Shown here: positions 33,396 through 41,004 of the stretch, piece by piece
Layout of the letters: each line of letters begins with the position of its first letter
Position numbering within the stretch: position 1 is the first letter of the stretch
Source of the DNA: Neptunitalea chrysea
Lineage (GTDB): Bacteria; Bacteroidota; Bacteroidia; Flavobacteriales; Flavobacteriaceae
DNA: 44,686 bases
Direction: 5' to 3'
Assembly (NCBI RefSeq): GCF_027924145.1
Contig: NZ_BRVP01000025.1
Coordinates: 1 to 44,686 of the forward strand
Made by a program: the position numbers and the translations under genes
The notes under the pieces: model-generated
What the model was told of the DNA's origin: nothing
Databases searched by the model: none
The model's input: the letters and a program-made list of their open reading frames with translations, nothing else

Positions 33396-34520
33396 TTATT
33401 CTGCAGCTGTTGGTTCTGCAATACTAACTATTTCAAGATCAAAAACTAAGTCAGATTTTGGAGGGATCAACCCTCTTCCAGCTCCTCTATCACCATAACC
33501 TAAGTAGTAAGGTATAAATACTCTTACTTTATCTCCAACTTTCATTTGTAATAAGGCTTCTTTAACACCAGCAATTAGGTTAGCATTACTGCTATAATCC
33601 ATAATAGCCGGGTCTGTTTTAGGAGGCATTGGGCTTTTCTTATCTAAGTTATTTTCTTTTATTACAGATTCTATGTTAGAAGCAAAAGCAACAAGTTCTC
33701 CGTCTCTATCTAAATAACCAGAATAGTAAACTAATACTTTACTGCCTTGTTTTGGCTGTTCTCCATCCTCAGATTTATTTAAGAATAATAATTGCAAACC
33801 AGAGTCGGTAGTGGTAGCAGCTTTTTTCTGAGCGGCTAGTTTAGCTTTTCTTTCTTCTTCTCTTTTTATTTTTTCTTTGTAGTATTCATCAAAAACCTTT
33901 GCTGCTTTAAATTTCTTAGCATTTCTACCGTTTTTAATAATTTCTACATGGTTAATAATCACGGAGTCAATAGGTTTGCTGTTACTTGGATTCACTTTTA
34001 CATTGGCAATGGTATCAATAATTTCTTCACCTTTAACAACTTTTCCAAAAATAGTATGTGCCCCGTTTAACCATGGGGTTTCTTTATGGGTAATAAAAAA
34101 TTGACTTCCATTGGTATTTCTTCCTGAGTTTGCCATTGCAAGAATTCCTTTACCATCAAATTTTAAAGTGTCTACAAACTCATCTTCAAATTTATAACCA
34201 GGGTCTCCTGAACCGGTACCAAGAATATCACCGCCCTGAATCATAAAATCTTTCATAACTCGATGAAAAATTACTCCATCATAGTAAGGTTTTCCTTTTA
34301 AAGAATCTGTAACGTATTCATTAGTACCCTCAGCTAACGAAACAAAGCTGGCAACAGTAGCTGGTGTAGCATCATAGTACAGTTTTACAATCATGTTTCC
34401 TTTATTGGTTTGAATATCGGCAAATAGCCCATCACCAAGTTCTCTGTATTGTTTTTTCTGACAACTACCTGCTGCAACCGCTAAAAGGGTAAACATAGAT
34501 AAGATTAAGATTTTTTTCAT
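33396..34520 (-). CDS. dual-family immunophilin: cyclophilin fused to FKBP, lipoprotein
   Basis: A 374-residue peptidyl-prolyl isomerase with two unrelated catalytic domains. A lipoprotein signal ends at the C in AAGSCQKK. Residues about 30-205 are a cyclophilin (VIFHRVMKDFMIQGGD, GSGDPGYKFEDEF, ILAMANSGRNTNGSQFFITH). A charged helix about 210-240 (EEERKAKLAAQKKAA) links to an FKBP domain, about 245-370 (GSKVLVYYSGYLDRDGELV, GVKEALLQMKVGDKVRVFIP, GYGDRGAGRGLIPPKSDLVFDLEI). This cyclophilin-FKBP order corresponds to the CFBP class reported in flavobacteria. It lies 3 bases after gldI in one operon with nrnA and presumably folds periplasmic proteins, perhaps with GldI. Confidence 0.9.
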   Translation of the reverse strand: MKKILILSMFTLLAVAAGSCQKKQYRELGDGLFADIQTNKGNMIVKLYYDATPATVASFVSLAEGTNEYVTDSLKGKPYYDGVIFHRVMKDFMIQGGDILGTGSGDPGYKFEDEFVDTLKFDGKGILAMANSGRNTNGSQFFITHKETPWLNGAHTIFGKVVKGEEIIDTIANVKVNPSNSKPIDSVIINHVEIIKNGRNAKKFKAAKVFDEYYKEKIKREEERKAKLAAQKKAATTTDSGLQLLFLNKSEDGEQPKQGSKVLVYYSGYLDRDGELVAFASNIESVIKENNLDKKSPMPPKTDPAIMDYSSNANLIAGVKEALLQMKVGDKVRVFIPYYLGYGDRGAGRGLIPPKSDLVFDLEIVSIAEPTAAE

Positions 34521-34523
34521 AAA

Positions 34524-35087
34524 TTAATTATTTGTTGTAATGGAATCGTTTGATTTTTCTATATCTATTATTTTTAATGTGCTTTTTAAGGGTATATTCA
34601 CACCAATTCTTTTATGGTCACCAATATAACCGTATGCTAAAGAAGAAGGGAAATAAAATGTAGCTTCTTCTCCTTTATGAAGTAATTTAACCGCTTTTCT
34701 AAGGCCAAAAAATAAATTCTCTTGCTTATCAACTTTGTAGGTTACTGTACCAATAGCATCAAAAGAATAAATGTTTTGATTGTTTAAAGATTTGATGTTG
34801 TATGTTAATGTAACTAAATCATCTTCTACCGGTTTGTTTGATGACAAACTATCTTTGGTACCGTAGGTATACCAGAATCCATCTTTAGAAGGAATATAGT
34901 TATTCAGAGAGTCAGCTTTTATAAGTTGCTGAATGTAGTTTTCTTCTTTTTCAAGAATAAGTTTATTTCTTTTTACCGATTCTTTAAAAAAGGTACCTGT
35001 TTTAGAGGTTACCGGTTTTCTAGGTTCTGGCTCAGAACAAGAGACCAGAAATGATAAAATACCGATGATTAAAATATACTTTTTCAT
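34524..35087 (-). CDS. gldI: GldI, FKBP-type lipoprotein of gliding motility
   Basis: A 187-residue FKBP-like lipoprotein (signal MKKYILIIGILSFLVSC, lipid at C17). The tail contains the FKBP pattern VTLTYNIKSLNNQNIYSF, FGLRKAVKLLHKGEEATFYFPSSLAYG and GVNIPLKSTLKIIDIE. GldI is required for gliding in Flavobacterium johnsoniae, where it is thought to help fold or stabilise periplasmic motility and type IX secretion parts. Its start overlaps the nrnA stop by one base (TAATG) and its stop is 3 bases before the fused immunophilin gene, a gene order remembered from many flavobacteria. Confidence 0.87.
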   Translation of the reverse strand: MKKYILIIGILSFLVSCSEPEPRKPVTSKTGTFFKESVKRNKLILEKEENYIQQLIKADSLNNYIPSKDGFWYTYGTKDSLSSNKPVEDDLVTLTYNIKSLNNQNIYSFDAIGTVTYKVDKQENLFFGLRKAVKLLHKGEEATFYFPSSLAYGYIGDHKRIGVNIPLKSTLKIIDIEKSNDSITTNN

Positions 35088-36109
35088 TAATCAATTAACT
35101 GATTTTTATAGCCTTTTATTATATCTTCAAAATACGTTTTAGTAGCCTCTAATGACATATTACTTCTTCCGCCAGCTGCATTTATATGTCCACCACCATT
35201 AAAATGACTTCTAGAGAACAAATTAACATTAAAATTCCCTTTTGATCGTAATGATACTTTTACAAATTCTTCATCCGTATGCATATTTTCAATAAAAATA
35301 GCAGCAAATTTAATTCCGGCAAGCGAAAGTCCGTAGTTTACAAAACCTTCTGTATCACCTTTCTCATAATTATAAGTTACTAGCTCTTCTTTACTTAAGG
35401 TGATATAAACAGTATTGTATTCTTCAAGTACCACCAAATTTTTTAAAGCACACCCTAATAACAGAAGCCTGCTTTTAGAGTTAGAATCGTATATTCTATT
35501 ATGAATAGTGGCATTCTCAGCGCCCTTATCAATAAGAGTTGCTATAACTCTATGAGTAGTGCTAGAGGTACTTGCAAATCTGAAGGAACCGGTATCTGTC
35601 ATGATTCCTGTATAGAGGCAGTCTGCTATATCTTTATTAATGCTAGCTTCATCACCCAGCATATAAATAAAATGATATACCATTTCACAGGTACTACTCA
35701 TTGTAGGGTCTGAATAGGTAACCTTAGCATAGTCAGAAGGCGATTGATGATGATCTATCATTACAAAATCGGCAGTACTTTTTTCTAACAAAAACTGCAT
35801 GTTATCGGTTCTACTAAAGTCATTAAAGTCAAGCGTAAAGATAAGGTCTGCCTCTTTAATCTTTTTAGTAGCCTCGTCTGTTTGATAGTCATATTTAACA
35901 ATGGTGTTTTCGCCCGGAATCCACTTTAAAAAAGCAGGGTAGTCGTTAGGAGAAACAACAGTAACGTTTAAACTTTTCAACGTAAGATAATGATATAGAC
36001 CAAGAGTAGATCCTATAGCATCTCCATCAGGATTTTTGTGAGGTATAATAACTATATTTTTGGCACTTTTTAAAAGTGCCTGAACTTTTGCAATTTCAAA
36101 TTCATTCAT
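35087..36109 (-). CDS. nrnA: NrnA, nanoRNase/pAp phosphatase (DHH family)
   Basis: A 340-residue cytoplasmic DHH-DHHA1 phosphoesterase that degrades very short RNAs and 3'-phosphoadenosine 5'-phosphate. Metal-site motifs are HKNPDGDAIGSTLGLY near 24-39, DLIFTLDFNDFSR, MIDHHQSPSDY, MTDTGSFRFAS, and the DHHA1 substrate loop GGGHINAAGG. First gene of the operon with gldI and the fused immunophilin, and divergent from ndk across 103 bases. Confidence 0.9.
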   Translation of the reverse strand: MNEFEIAKVQALLKSAKNIVIIPHKNPDGDAIGSTLGLYHYLTLKSLNVTVVSPNDYPAFLKWIPGENTIVKYDYQTDEATKKIKEADLIFTLDFNDFSRTDNMQFLLEKSTADFVMIDHHQSPSDYAKVTYSDPTMSSTCEMVYHFIYMLGDEASINKDIADCLYTGIMTDTGSFRFASTSSTTHRVIATLIDKGAENATIHNRIYDSNSKSRLLLLGCALKNLVVLEEYNTVYITLSKEELVTYNYEKGDTEGFVNYGLSLAGIKFAAIFIENMHTDEEFVKVSLRSKGNFNVNLFSRSHFNGGGHINAAGGRSNMSLEATKTYFEDIIKGYKNQLID

Positions 36110-36162
36110 GATTTTGCGAATATACAGATTTTATCTGTTGTGGTTAAACAATACTGTATAAG

Positions 36163-36193
36163 CTTGTGAATAAAGTCAAAAACAGTAAATTTG
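36163..36193 (+). promoter_or_regulatory. promoter of ndk
   Basis: CTTG at 36163-36166 (TTG core), a 19-base spacer, then TAAATTTG at 36186-36193, a full match to TAnnTTTG. Predicted start near 36200, about 13 bases ahead of the ATG. Confidence 0.65.
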
Positions 36194-36212
36194 TTAAAAA
36201 TAATTAATAAGA

Positions 36213-36632
36213 ATGGCAACAAACAGAACTTTTACAATGATTAAACCTGATGCTGTGAAAAACGGTTATATCGGGGCAATCTTAGAAAAAATACAAACTG
36301 CTGGGTTTAAAATTGTGGCAATGAAGTATACAAAATTATCAAAAGGAGACGCTGAAACGTTTTATGCAGTGCATAGCGAGCGTCCGTTCTTTAATGATTT
36401 AGTTGCTTTTATGACTAGTGGGCCTATTGTATCTGCTATACTTGAAAAGAGTAATGCAGTTGAAGACTTTAGAACTTTAATAGGAGCAACCAACCCTGAA
36501 GAGGCTGCTGAAGGAACAATTCGTAAGTTATTTGCTGGTTCTATTCAGGAAAATGCAGTTCATGGATCTGATAGTGATGAAAACGCTGCTATAGAAGGAG
36601 CTTTTCATTTTTCAGGTAGAGAAATATTTTAA
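36213..36632 (+). CDS. ndk: nucleoside diphosphate kinase
   Basis: A 139-residue enzyme that moves the gamma-phosphate from ATP to nucleoside diphosphates through a phosphohistidine. It has [18 protein letters not shown] at the start, [38 protein letters not shown], and H117 in [12 protein letters not shown] as the phospho-acceptor. Normal length. It is monocistronic, with a good promoter and a palindromic terminator 3 bases past its stop. Confidence 0.96.
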   Translation: MATNRTFTMIKPDAVKNGYIGAILEKIQTAGFKIVAMKYTKLSKGDAETFYAVHSERPFFNDLVAFMTSGPIVSAILEKSNAVEDFRTLIGATNPEEAAEGTIRKLFAGSIQENAVHGSDSDENAAIEGAFHFSGREIF

Positions 36633-36634
36633 GG

Positions 36635-36665
36635 AAAAAAAAGAGGCCTAGGCCTCTTTTTTTTT
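36635..36665. terminator. bidirectional terminator between ndk and the GNAT-like gene
   Basis: AAAAAAAAGAGGCC-TA-GGCCTCTTTTTTTT is a near-perfect palindrome with A and T runs at both sides. It overlaps the last codon of the minus-strand gene by two bases. Confidence 0.9.
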
Positions 36666-36954
36666 AGATTCTAATACCAACCGGTAGTAAATCTTTGTAA
36701 ATCATTCTGTGTTTTCTTAAGAATTTAGCAATCTCTGGACTAGTAGGTACCACTCTGCAATTTTTCTCTTCAATTTCTTTAAGTACAGCTCTAATAAACT
36801 CATCTTTAAATGATTCTTCTGCACTTTCAGGAATCGTTAATTTCGTAAGGAATACTTTTCTTTCTTGTAAAGCATATTCAATTTTTGCTAGTTCCCCATT
36901 TATTTCTACTTCAAACTGGCGTAAAAAATCATTATCATTAACTTCTAAACCCAT
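36664..36954 (-). CDS. GNAT-like (acetyltransf_CG-type) protein lacking the acetyl-CoA loop
   Basis: A 96-residue protein whose outline matches small GCN5-related acetyltransferases of the YjdJ/acetyltransf_CG family: RQFEVEINGELAKIEYALQ, then VFLTKLTIPES, a helix EEFIRAVLKEIEE-like DEFIRAVLKEIEEKNCRVVP, and a final helix AKFLRKHRMIYKDLLP. The family's RGxG acetyl-CoA loop between strand and helix is replaced by SAEESFKD, so it probably does not bind acetyl-CoA in the usual way. It may be a binding or structural protein. It is monocistronic and convergent with ndk. Confidence 0.65.
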   Translation of the reverse strand: MGLEVNDNDFLRQFEVEINGELAKIEYALQERKVFLTKLTIPESAEESFKDEFIRAVLKEIEEKNCRVVPTSPEIAKFLRKHRMIYKDLLPVGIRI

Positions 36955-37252
36955 TGTATAAATTTTAATTTATTGTGTTTTAATCTATTATGTAAGATAA
37001 TAGCAGTGTATGTCATTATAAAAAAGAACGAAGAGGTAAGCTAATTTACATGCTTAAGAAAGTGCTATAAATCTTGAAATAGGAAGATTATATGTATCGT
37101 TTCGATTATCTCCTAAAAATTAACCTACGCTGTTAAAGAAATGTTATTCAATAACATTTTTGACGCTCAAAAAAAAAATGTCTGGATTATGTATTACATT
37201 TACAATGCAAATTTACAAAAAAACTTATAAATAGTAAGTTACGTTTTAATAT
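36955..37252. other. divergent gap of about 300 bases
   Basis: No gene is seen. A small hairpin (AATGTTA-TTCAA-TAACATT, 37140-37158) is followed by a few T. CAAATTTA at 37208-37215 is a perfect -7 box for the minus strand (TAAATTTG), but it lies about 250 bases from the gene on that side. TACATTTA at 37195-37202 is a 7-of-8 -7 box for the plus-strand hydrolase gene. Confidence 0.35.
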
Positions 37253-37918
37253 ATGAGTGTTAAATCTAAAATTCCGGTGTATTTTATGCCCGGAATGGCA
37301 GCAAATAAATTAATTTTTGATGCCATAAAATTACCAGAAGATACCTTTGAAGTGTTTTACCTAGAATGGTTGATTCCAGAGAAAAAGGAACCAATTAAAA
37401 CGTATGCTAAGCGATTAACTGAATGTATACACCATGATAACCCTGTATTAATTGGAGTTTCGTTTGGAGGAATTCTTGTTCAGGAAATGGCGGCATTAAT
37501 ACCTGTGAGAAAGGTACTTATTATAAGTAGCGTTAAGCACGAATCTGAAATGCCTGCAAGAATACATTTTTCTCGTAAAAGTAAGTTGCATAAAATTTTA
37601 CCTACGGGATTAGTAAATAATGTAGAGGTTTTGGCAAAGTATGCTTTTGGTGAAACTGTAACGAATAGGTTAGAGTTGTATAAAATGTACCTTTCTGTAA
37701 GAGATAAGCGCTATATAGACTGGGCATTAGATACCATTATTAATTGGAAACAAATGAATAATATACCAGTAGTACATATACAAGGAGATAATGACAAGGT
37801 TTTTCCTATTGATAACGTGAAAGATTGTGTTGTTGTAAAGGGAGGAACGCATATTATGATTATTAATAGGTTTAAATGGTTTAATGAACATTTGCCAAGT
37901 TTAATTACTGAATACTGA
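37253..37918 (+). CDS. alpha/beta hydrolase
   Basis: A 221-residue compact hydrolase with no signal peptide. The nucleophile elbow is GVSFGG with S70; an oxyanion strand is YFMPGMAANKLIFD near 10-23; the likely acid is D179 or D181 in IQGDNDKVFP; the base is H200 in KGGTHIMI. A lid lies between (RIHFSRKSKLHKILPTGL). This triad is complete, so it should be an active esterase or thioesterase-like enzyme, but I cannot name a substrate. It precedes the lytic transglycosylase gene by 50 bases and is likely co-transcribed. Confidence 0.8.
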   Translation: MSVKSKIPVYFMPGMAANKLIFDAIKLPEDTFEVFYLEWLIPEKKEPIKTYAKRLTECIHHDNPVLIGVSFGGILVQEMAALIPVRKVLIISSVKHESEMPARIHFSRKSKLHKILPTGLVNNVEVLAKYAFGETVTNRLELYKMYLSVRDKRYIDWALDTIINWKQMNNIPVVHIQGDNDKVFPIDNVKDCVVVKGGTHIMIINRFKWFNEHLPSLITEY

Positions 37919-37968
37919 ATAAGGTTGGTTTTATTTATTATATTAGAATTACCCAAAAATTGATTGAG

Positions 37969-38910
37969 ATGAAAAACACTTTAAAGCGAGTTGTAGGAGG
38001 CATTGGGATTTTGCTTTTATCAGCTGTATTGATTAACGCGGTTAGCAATACAAAAACGGAAAATAATGAAATAGACAATGATAAAGAAGCTACTTCTGTA
38101 ACAAAGGTATATGCGATAAAAATTCCTGATAGTATTTCATTTGCAGGAGAATTAATGCCTACAGATGATCCGGAAGTAATGGAGCGTATAGATAGGGAGT
38201 TTTTAGTAAATACCTATTGGCAATCAAATGCGCTGTTATTGTTGAAACGAGCTCATAAATACTTTCCAGTAATAGAACCTATTCTAAAAGAAAATGGTGT
38301 GCCTGATGATTTTAAATACTTAGCCGTAATTGAAAGCGGATTGCAGAATGTTGTGTCTCCGGCTGGAGCTAAAGGGTATTGGCAATTCATGGAGCCTACA
38401 GCAGAAGAGTTTGGATTAGAGGTGAATAGTAACGTAGATGAACGTTATAATTTAAAATTGTCTACACAGGCTGCATGTGAATATTTAAAATCTGCCAAGG
38501 AAAAATTTGGTAATTGGACGTTGGCGGCAGCTGCTTACAATGCTGGACAATCTGGCGTTGCTAAACAAATGGAAAGACAAGATGTTGAAAATTATTATGA
38601 TTTACTTTTAGGAGCCGAAACTGGTAGATATGTATTTAGAATATTAGCGATTAAAGAGATTATGTCTCATCCTGAAAAATATGGCTTTCAATTTGAAGAA
38701 TCAGATTTGTATAAATATATACCTACTTATGAAGTTAAAGTAGATACGGCAGTAAAAGATTTCGTTTCTTTTTCTAAGCAATTTGATATTAACTATAAAA
38801 TATTGAAAGTACACAACCCTTGGCTTAGAGATGCGTATTTAAATAACAGATCAAGAAAGGTGTATCATATTGAAATACCGAAGAAAGGTACTTATTTATA
38901 TAATAGATGA
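37969..38910 (+). CDS. membrane-bound lytic murein transglycosylase (MltD-like SLT domain)
   Basis: A 313-residue protein from the ATG at 37969; a TTG nine bases earlier is in frame but less likely. An N-terminal hydrophobic segment (GGIGILLLSAVLINAV) serves as signal or anchor. The SLT domain spans about residues 85-225, with the catalytic E122 in YLAVIESGLQN, then GAKGYWQFMEPTAEEFGL, DERYNLKLSTQAACEYL and LAAAAYNAGQSGV. The C-terminal 80 residues resemble a single degraded LysM-like segment (FSKQFDINYKILKVHNPWL). It cleaves peptidoglycan strands in the periplasm during wall turnover. Confidence 0.88.
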   Translation: MKNTLKRVVGGIGILLLSAVLINAVSNTKTENNEIDNDKEATSVTKVYAIKIPDSISFAGELMPTDDPEVMERIDREFLVNTYWQSNALLLLKRAHKYFPVIEPILKENGVPDDFKYLAVIESGLQNVVSPAGAKGYWQFMEPTAEEFGLEVNSNVDERYNLKLSTQAACEYLKSAKEKFGNWTLAAAAYNAGQSGVAKQMERQDVENYYDLLLGAETGRYVFRILAIKEIMSHPEKYGFQFEESDLYKYIPTYEVKVDTAVKDFVSFSKQFDINYKILKVHNPWLRDAYLNNRSRKVYHIEIPKKGTYLYNR

Positions 38911-39140
38911 TAGCATTTATTTTGCGTTATCTGCATGGCAAGTTGTTTTAATTGCTGTGATTATCATGCTTTTTAAATAGCAACCTAGCGAAGTATATTA
39001 GAATATATTATAGTATTAGTATTGGCAGTGTTGCCAATTCTATGATTGTTGTGCATTATTTATTTGGACAAGAATATAGAAAAGAACTTGGGATAGGGGT
39101 AAAGTTGTTTTTAATCTATCAAATTCCTATTATAATATAG
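38911..39140 (+). pseudogene. possible remnant of membrane-protein reading frames
   Basis: Two forward frames look protein-like. Near 38924-38980, one gives ALSAWQVVLIAVIIMLFK then stop, reminiscent of the first helix of TatA. From 38961 to 39140 another is open for 59 codons (containing VANSMIVVHYLFGQEYRKEL and LFLIYQIPIIII) with no start until 39042. Neither is long enough to call as a gene. ATTGGCA-GTGT-TGCCAAT (39021-39038) is a 7-bp inverted repeat inside the second. Confidence 0.2.
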
Positions 39141-39190
39141 GTAACCAAGATGTTTGATAGATTCTACAAGTACTATATAGAAAAGGTAGT

Positions 39191-39883
39191 TTACTTGTTA
39201 GCAAATGTATTAGAGTCTGCATTTATAAGTAACTCTTTGATGTAAACAAAATGATTGTTGTAGTTACTTTCTTTTACAAAATCTTGCTCTGTATAAAAAG
39301 GCTTTTTAGCACCACCTCTGTTAATAGAAACAATGCTCATATCCGCATTCATATAAAAATATGTAGGAAAACCAAAGAAATGTTTTAATTTACCAACAAT
39401 ATAAGCTCCTTTGTTGTCTCTTTCGTCAAAATAGGTGATAGATATTTTAGAAGAAAATACTTTACTGGCTTTTTTAGCTTTATTTCTAGGCCCCCAATAC
39501 AACACCACAAACTCAATATCTTTATGATATTGTTCAGCTAATTCATTAATAGCTTCAATTTCTCCTTTAGTTTGTAAATGCCATGTAGTTAAGGTAATAA
39601 GAAATATAGGTTTTTTAAATGTCTTTAAATCAACACATCTATTACTTAGTTTTTTAACTATAAAGGGGTCAAAGTATTTTCCTTTAAGATATTTGTTGGT
39701 AATGGAATCAAACAAAAAATCAATACGATCCATGTCGTCTCTAAGCATGGCTTTCTCGCATTCGTGCTGATATTTAGCACCATAGCTAACCAATGCTTCA
39801 GATAATAACATGTAATTAGAATCTGTTTGAGAAAACAGATTACCGCATGCTAAAAATACAAGTATAGCTATTAGTCGTTTCAT
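39191..39883 (-). CDS. secreted thioredoxin-fold protein without active-site cysteines
   Basis: A protein of 230 residues from ATG 39883; a TTG four codons earlier is unlikely. A signal peptide (MKRLIAILVFLACGNLFSQ) directs it to the periplasm. The middle and C-terminal parts have the order of a redoxin: FKKPIFLITLTTWHLQTKGEIE, FVVLYWGPRNK, GAYIVGKLKHFFGFPTYFYM, MSIVSINRGG. Where a TlpA or peroxiredoxin would have WCxxC, it reads TWHLQTKG, so the redox site is gone while the fold and a cis-proline (GFPTYF) remain. A structural or binding role is more likely than disulfide chemistry. It has its own -7 box. Confidence 0.72.
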   Translation of the reverse strand: MKRLIAILVFLACGNLFSQTDSNYMLLSEALVSYGAKYQHECEKAMLRDDMDRIDFLFDSITNKYLKGKYFDPFIVKKLSNRCVDLKTFKKPIFLITLTTWHLQTKGEIEAINELAEQYHKDIEFVVLYWGPRNKAKKASKVFSSKISITYFDERDNKGAYIVGKLKHFFGFPTYFYMNADMSIVSINRGGAKKPFYTEQDFVKESNYNNHFVYIKELLINADSNTFANK

Positions 39884-39904
39884 TTTTTGGCTCAATTATC
39901 TTGA

Positions 39905-39912
39905 CAAAGATA
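39905..39912 (-). promoter_or_regulatory. candidate -7 box of the thioredoxin-fold gene
   Basis: The minus strand reads TATCTTTG, a full TAnnTTTG match 22 bases ahead of the ATG. The same box occurs before the TPR gene at 40607-40600. Confidence 0.45.
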
Positions 39913-39927
39913 ACCAAAAAAACTTTG

Positions 39928-39978
39928 AAATTGATTAATTTTTATTTTCGTGGTATAAAAATGAAAATTAATCAATTT
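39928..39978. repeat. long AT-rich hairpin (21-bp stem)
   Basis: AAATTGATTAATTTT (39928-39942) is the exact reverse complement of 39964-39978, and the stem continues inward through one T-G pair and five A-T pairs to 39948/39958, leaving a 9-base loop. It lies between two minus-strand genes and is followed on that strand by CAAAG and seven T, so it may end the TPR transcript or be a regulatory structure. Confidence 0.6.
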
Positions 39979-40056
39979 ATAACCTAAAAATTACGACTCT
40001 AATAAATTTATGTTAAGTTTTAAAGTGTAAGTTAAGATAAAGTTTTGCACTAGAAT

Positions 40057-40572
40057 TTAAATTCTTTTTAGCTGTTGCTGCATCATTTTTATTTGATCTG
40101 TAAGCATATTTTGTTTATCTAACTTCTTAGCTTGGTTTAATAAGGTGGTAGCTTCTCTCTTTCTTCTTTTTTGCATAGCTATACCGGCAAGACTTAATTT
40201 AGTCATGGCTATATCATAATCCATAGTTAATCCAAGTTTTAATGCCAGCTTAAAGTGTTTTTCTGCAACAGTAAGATTTCTTTGCGAGTTAATGATACCT
40301 TTTATATAGTTATAGTAGCCTTGTTGCTTTTGAATTAAAGCAGCTTCAGGATTTTTAATTTTATCTAGCCATTTCTCGGTACCTTCAAAATCTTGCTTAC
40401 GCATTTTTAAAAAGGCTAGTAGAATAAATTCGTTTCTAAAATATAGGAATATAAAGATTCCAACTAATAATATTAAGGAGATTCCGTTTCCGATATTGCC
40501 TTCTATAAATTGATAAATAGCCCATCCGAAAATTAAAATTGCAACTACTATTTTTAAATTTTTATTGAACAT
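40057..40572 (-). CDS. small TPR-like membrane protein
   Basis: A 171-residue protein with two closely spaced hydrophobic helices at the N-terminus (about residues 7-22 and 29-47) and a helical C-terminal domain of TPR character (YYNYIKGIINSQRNLTVAEKHFKLALKLG, then MTKLSLAGIAMQKRRKREATTLLNQAKKL). It is probably anchored in the inner membrane with the repeats in the cytoplasm and works through protein contacts. I recognise no named family. A -7 box (TATCTTTG, 40607-40600) is 27 bases upstream. It diverges from rpmH. Confidence 0.7.
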   Translation of the reverse strand: MFNKNLKIVVAILIFGWAIYQFIEGNIGNGISLILLVGIFIFLYFRNEFILLAFLKMRKQDFEGTEKWLDKIKNPEAALIQKQQGYYNYIKGIINSQRNLTVAEKHFKLALKLGLTMDYDIAMTKLSLAGIAMQKRRKREATTLLNQAKKLDKQNMLTDQIKMMQQQLKRI

Positions 40573-40599
40573 GATTTTGTATTACTATTTTTAGGGTTG

Positions 40600-40607
40600 C
40601 AAAGATA
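40600..40607 (-). promoter_or_regulatory. candidate -7 box of the TPR gene
   Basis: The minus strand reads TATCTTTG, a full match to TAnnTTTG; no -33 element is seen at the right spacing. Confidence 0.4.
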
Positions 40608-40640
40608 CTAAAAACAATAGAAAATATTTTTACTTTAGTG

Positions 40641-40671
40641 TTTGTAAAAAATAAAACTCTTTGTATATTTG
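40641..40671 (+). promoter_or_regulatory. textbook Bacteroidota promoter of rpmH
   Basis: TTTG at 40641-40644, exactly 19 bases, then TATATTTG at 40664-40671. Both elements match the consensus perfectly. Transcription should begin near 40678, giving a leader of about 65 bases. Confidence 0.85.
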
Positions 40672-40743
40672 CGCCCAGCTTTTGAATAAGGCTGTAAGCA
40701 TTAGACTAACACTAAGATAAGCGGTTAATAAAGATATTACAAA

Positions 40744-40902
40744 ATGAAAAGAACATTTCAACCATCGAAAAGAAAAAGAAGAAACAAGCACGGTTTTAGA
40801 GAAAGAATGGCTTCTGCCAATGGTAGAAAAGTGCTTGCTAGCAGAAGAGCTAAAGGAAGAAAGAAACTATCTGTTTCATCTGAGACAAGACATAAGAAAT
40901 AA
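40744..40902 (+). CDS. rpmH: ribosomal protein bL34
   Basis: A 52-residue, strongly basic protein of the large ribosomal subunit: [20 protein letters not shown], then [20 protein letters not shown], ending in SSETRHKK. It is unmistakable bL34 with a short C-terminal extension. In many bacteria rpmH sits beside dnaA and rnpA at the origin; here it lies alone between a TPR gene and carB, with a strong promoter and its own terminator. Confidence 0.97.
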   Translation: MKRTFQPSKRKRRNKHGFRERMASANGRKVLASRRAKGRKKLSVSSETRHKK

Positions 40903-40927
40903 TGATATAGCATAAATGTTTATATTT

Positions 40928-40962
40928 AAGGTGTTACTTTTAATAGAAGTAACACCTTTTTT
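40928..40962 (+). terminator. intrinsic terminator after rpmH
   Basis: AAGGTGTTACTT / AAGTAACACCTT, a 12-bp perfect stem with a 7-base loop, followed by TTTT. It separates rpmH from carB, which starts 42 bases later. Confidence 0.88.
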
Positions 40963-41004
40963 GTACCTTGAAATTCCATTTTTAATTAGCACAACTTATA
41001 AAAG

